NCBI GenBank assembly: GCA_001953115.1
Contig: LSSL01007735.1
Coordinates: 1-20,858, forward strand
Direction of reading: 5' to 3'
Length of the DNA: 20,858 nt
Origin: Smittium mucronatum
Taxonomy: Eukaryota; Kickxellomycota; Harpellomycetes; Harpellales; Legeriomycetaceae
The stretch's first letter is position 1; every line of letters starts with the position of its first letter. Position numbers and translations under genes: made by a program. The notes beneath the pieces were generated by a model. The model was not told where the DNA came from and did not search any database. It worked only from the letters and a program-made list of their open reading frames with translations. Shown here piece by piece: positions 19,704 through 20,858 of the stretch.

Positions 19704-20113
19704 AGTTTAAATATAAAAAAAATGTACTTTCTGTCTAGAAAATGTCATTTTTAATTTCGTTTATTTGTTTAGAGTTGGTTATTTTTGGCTAATAAAACAC
19801 TAAAATAACCAATCTTTAAAGTGTAAATGTAAAAAAATGCGTTTACTGTTCAGAAAGTGCCATTTTTCTTTTCATTTATTTGTTTTAAGTCCATTATATT
19901 TGACTATTAAAACAATACCGATCTGAATTTTCGTAGTATAAATGTAAAAAATGCACTTACTGTCCACAAAATTTCATTTTTATCTTCATTAATTTGTTTG
20001 GACTCGATTATTTTTGACTAATAAAACACTAAAATGATCAAGGTTTATAGTATAAATGTTAAAAAAAGTACTTATTGTACAGAGATTGTCGTATTTGTCT
20101 CATTTATTTAATT
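19704..20113 (+). repeat. 115-bp tandem repeat, about 3.5 units
   Basis: Unit starts, taken at the A-G-T-(A/G/T)-T-A-A-A-T word, are at 19704, 19820, 19935 and 20049, giving periods of 116, 115 and 114. Each unit has TGYACTTWCTGT followed by a T-rich block with CATTTATTTG, then TTTTTGRCTAATAAAACA in the first three. Units differ by many substitutions, so this is an old array. A lone unit lies at 6738-6832. Confidence 0.85.
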
Positions 20114-20207
20114 TCGGGAAACTTAATCTTAAGTAATTGACCTATAGCAACCTATTATATTATAAGATATCCCCTGCGCATTTCAAAAAAAATTATATAA
20201 AAATTTA

Positions 20208-20224
20208 GTCCCCGAAAGGGTTAA
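20208..20224 (-). repeat. piggyBac-type terminus TTAA-CCCTTTC
   Basis: On the minus strand it reads TTAACCCTTTCGGGGAC, similar to the ends at 2774 and 6443. The orientation would place the element towards lower coordinates. No partner end was found. Confidence 0.35.
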
Positions 20225-20227
20225 GGG

Positions 20228-20237
20228 AGTGCGCACT
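20228..20237. other. 10-bp perfect palindrome AGTGCGCACT
   Basis: A perfect self-complementary decamer in a GC-rich 40-base patch just before the MITE, flanked by TTAAGGG on the left and TAAGCGG on the right. No function is assigned. Confidence 0.4.
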
Positions 20238-20256
20238 TAAGCGGGGTGCTACTATA

Positions 20257-20573
20257 CAGGGTTTTTCATAGCAATAGGCCCTTTTTTCCATTCCAATAGA
20301 CCCTTTTTCTGGACCTATGGGGTCATTATTATAACCAATAATATACTTTAATTTATAAGCATTGATATATGCCATTATTGGTTATAATCCTATTGTTCTT
20401 AGGTATTATTTGTATTTTCTTTTTGATTGGTATATACAATTATTTAGTCCAATATAACGCTTTTATTATCTTCATCAAAAAAAATAACCCCACAGATCTA
20501 AAAAAGGGTCTATTGGAATAAAAAAAAAGGTCTATTGGAATGGAAAAAGGGTCTATTGCTATGAAAAACCCTG
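20257..20573. mobile_element. MITE with long terminal inverted repeats, TA target-site duplication
   Basis: The left end CAGGGTTTTTCATAGCAATA (20257) is matched in inverse orientation by the right end (20573), and the match continues through CATTCCAATAGACC-type words, giving arms of about 72 bases (20257-20328) and 91 bases (20483-20573). The right arm has one extra copy of a roughly 20-base subunit built on GGTCTATTGGAAT. TA lies directly outside both ends (20255-20256 and 20574-20575), which fits a Tc1/mariner-type target. The interior has no open frame and includes a 15-base perfect hairpin. The element would need a transposase supplied in trans. Arm similarity is high, so it is the youngest-looking element in the window. 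Confidence 0.88.
20328..20388. repeat. internal hairpin of the MITE
   Basis: ATTATAACCAATAAT at 20328-20342 pairs perfectly with ATTATTGGTTATAAT at 20374-20388 around a 31-base loop. Confidence 0.9.
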
Positions 20574-20575
20574 TA

Positions 20576-20858
20576 ACACAAATCATAAATATATGGGGAA
20601 AATAACGAATGATATTTTACGAAATATAGATTGGCGAATAAACATTGAAAAGCAAACTAGTTATTTCAGGAAACAAATCTATTTGAATAAAAATATGTAA
20701 AGTGATAATTATTTGCTATACATCACAAATGATTTTTGCAAATAAAAATGCATTAATTCTAATATTTTGTACTATTTGGGAGATTCTCTTTGAGAGCGGA
20801 CACTTTCCTACTAAATTTTTACGACTTTCCTAATTTGGAAATATGGTGCTAAGATAAA
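20576..20858. other. AT-rich stretch without recognisable feature
   Basis: Right flank of the MITE. Nothing further was recognised up to the window edge. Confidence 0.4.

Noticed and set aside
1..20858. CRISPR array, rRNA gene or bacterial operon structure
   Set aside because: No regularly spaced identical repeats with unique spacers, no rRNA-like conserved sequence, and no tightly packed ORFs or ribosome-binding sites.

Overview
The window reads as very AT-rich nuclear DNA of a eukaryote with no intact gene that I can support. By eye about four fifths of the bases are A or T, with long A and T runs, microsatellites and small islands of more balanced composition. When read in all frames, most of those islands turn out to be decayed transposable elements. 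The mixture (Ty3/gypsy, a non-LTR retrotransposon, piggyBac-like, Mutator-like/MULE and a TA-flanked MITE) in such AT-rich DNA fits a repeat-rich, AT-rich microsporidian such as a Hamiltosporidium-like genome. That is an inference from style only; no host gene or rRNA is present to fix the taxon.

Layout. 1-1590 (minus) is the 5' part of a Ty3/gypsy element: Gag with its zinc knuckle, then a retropepsin and the linker towards reverse transcriptase, which lies off the left edge. 1600-4140 is AT-rich DNA with little recognisable content apart from a piggyBac-type terminus at about 2735-2774. 4200-5700 holds a weak inverted repeat, a tRNA-like A box, a 430-bp-spaced pair of direct repeats and an old copy of a LINE tail. 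5890-6440 (plus) carries small MULE fragments. 6443-8510 (plus) is a piggyBac-like element: a TTAA-type terminus followed by a transposase relic traceable from N-terminal region to C-terminal region. 9200-9960 has a purine-rich 29-bp tandem duplication and a 77-nt palindrome. 10241-10810 is a GC-richer coding relic of a family I do not recognise. 11889-13410 (minus) and 16402-17850 (minus) are two MULE transposase relics; together they show an N-terminal Cys region, the DDE core and a SWIM zinc finger. 15079-15180 and 18201-18296 are inverted copies of one dispersed repeat. 18751-19531 (plus) is the C-terminal part of a LINE reverse-transcriptase protein with at least five in-frame stops, followed by its AT-rich tail and a 115-bp tandem repeat (19704-20113). 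20257-20573 is a well-preserved MITE with long terminal inverted repeats and TA flanks.

Nothing here works together as a host pathway. The coherent story is a transposon graveyard in which at least five element types are represented, most broken by point stops and one-base shifts. The youngest-looking pieces are the MITE, whose arms still match closely, and MULE copy 1, which keeps a 157-codon open stretch and all three apparent catalytic acidic residues. I found no evidence for a novel functional system; the most unusual items are the unassigned relic at 10.2-10.8 kb and the 115-bp satellite linked to LINE-tail sequence.
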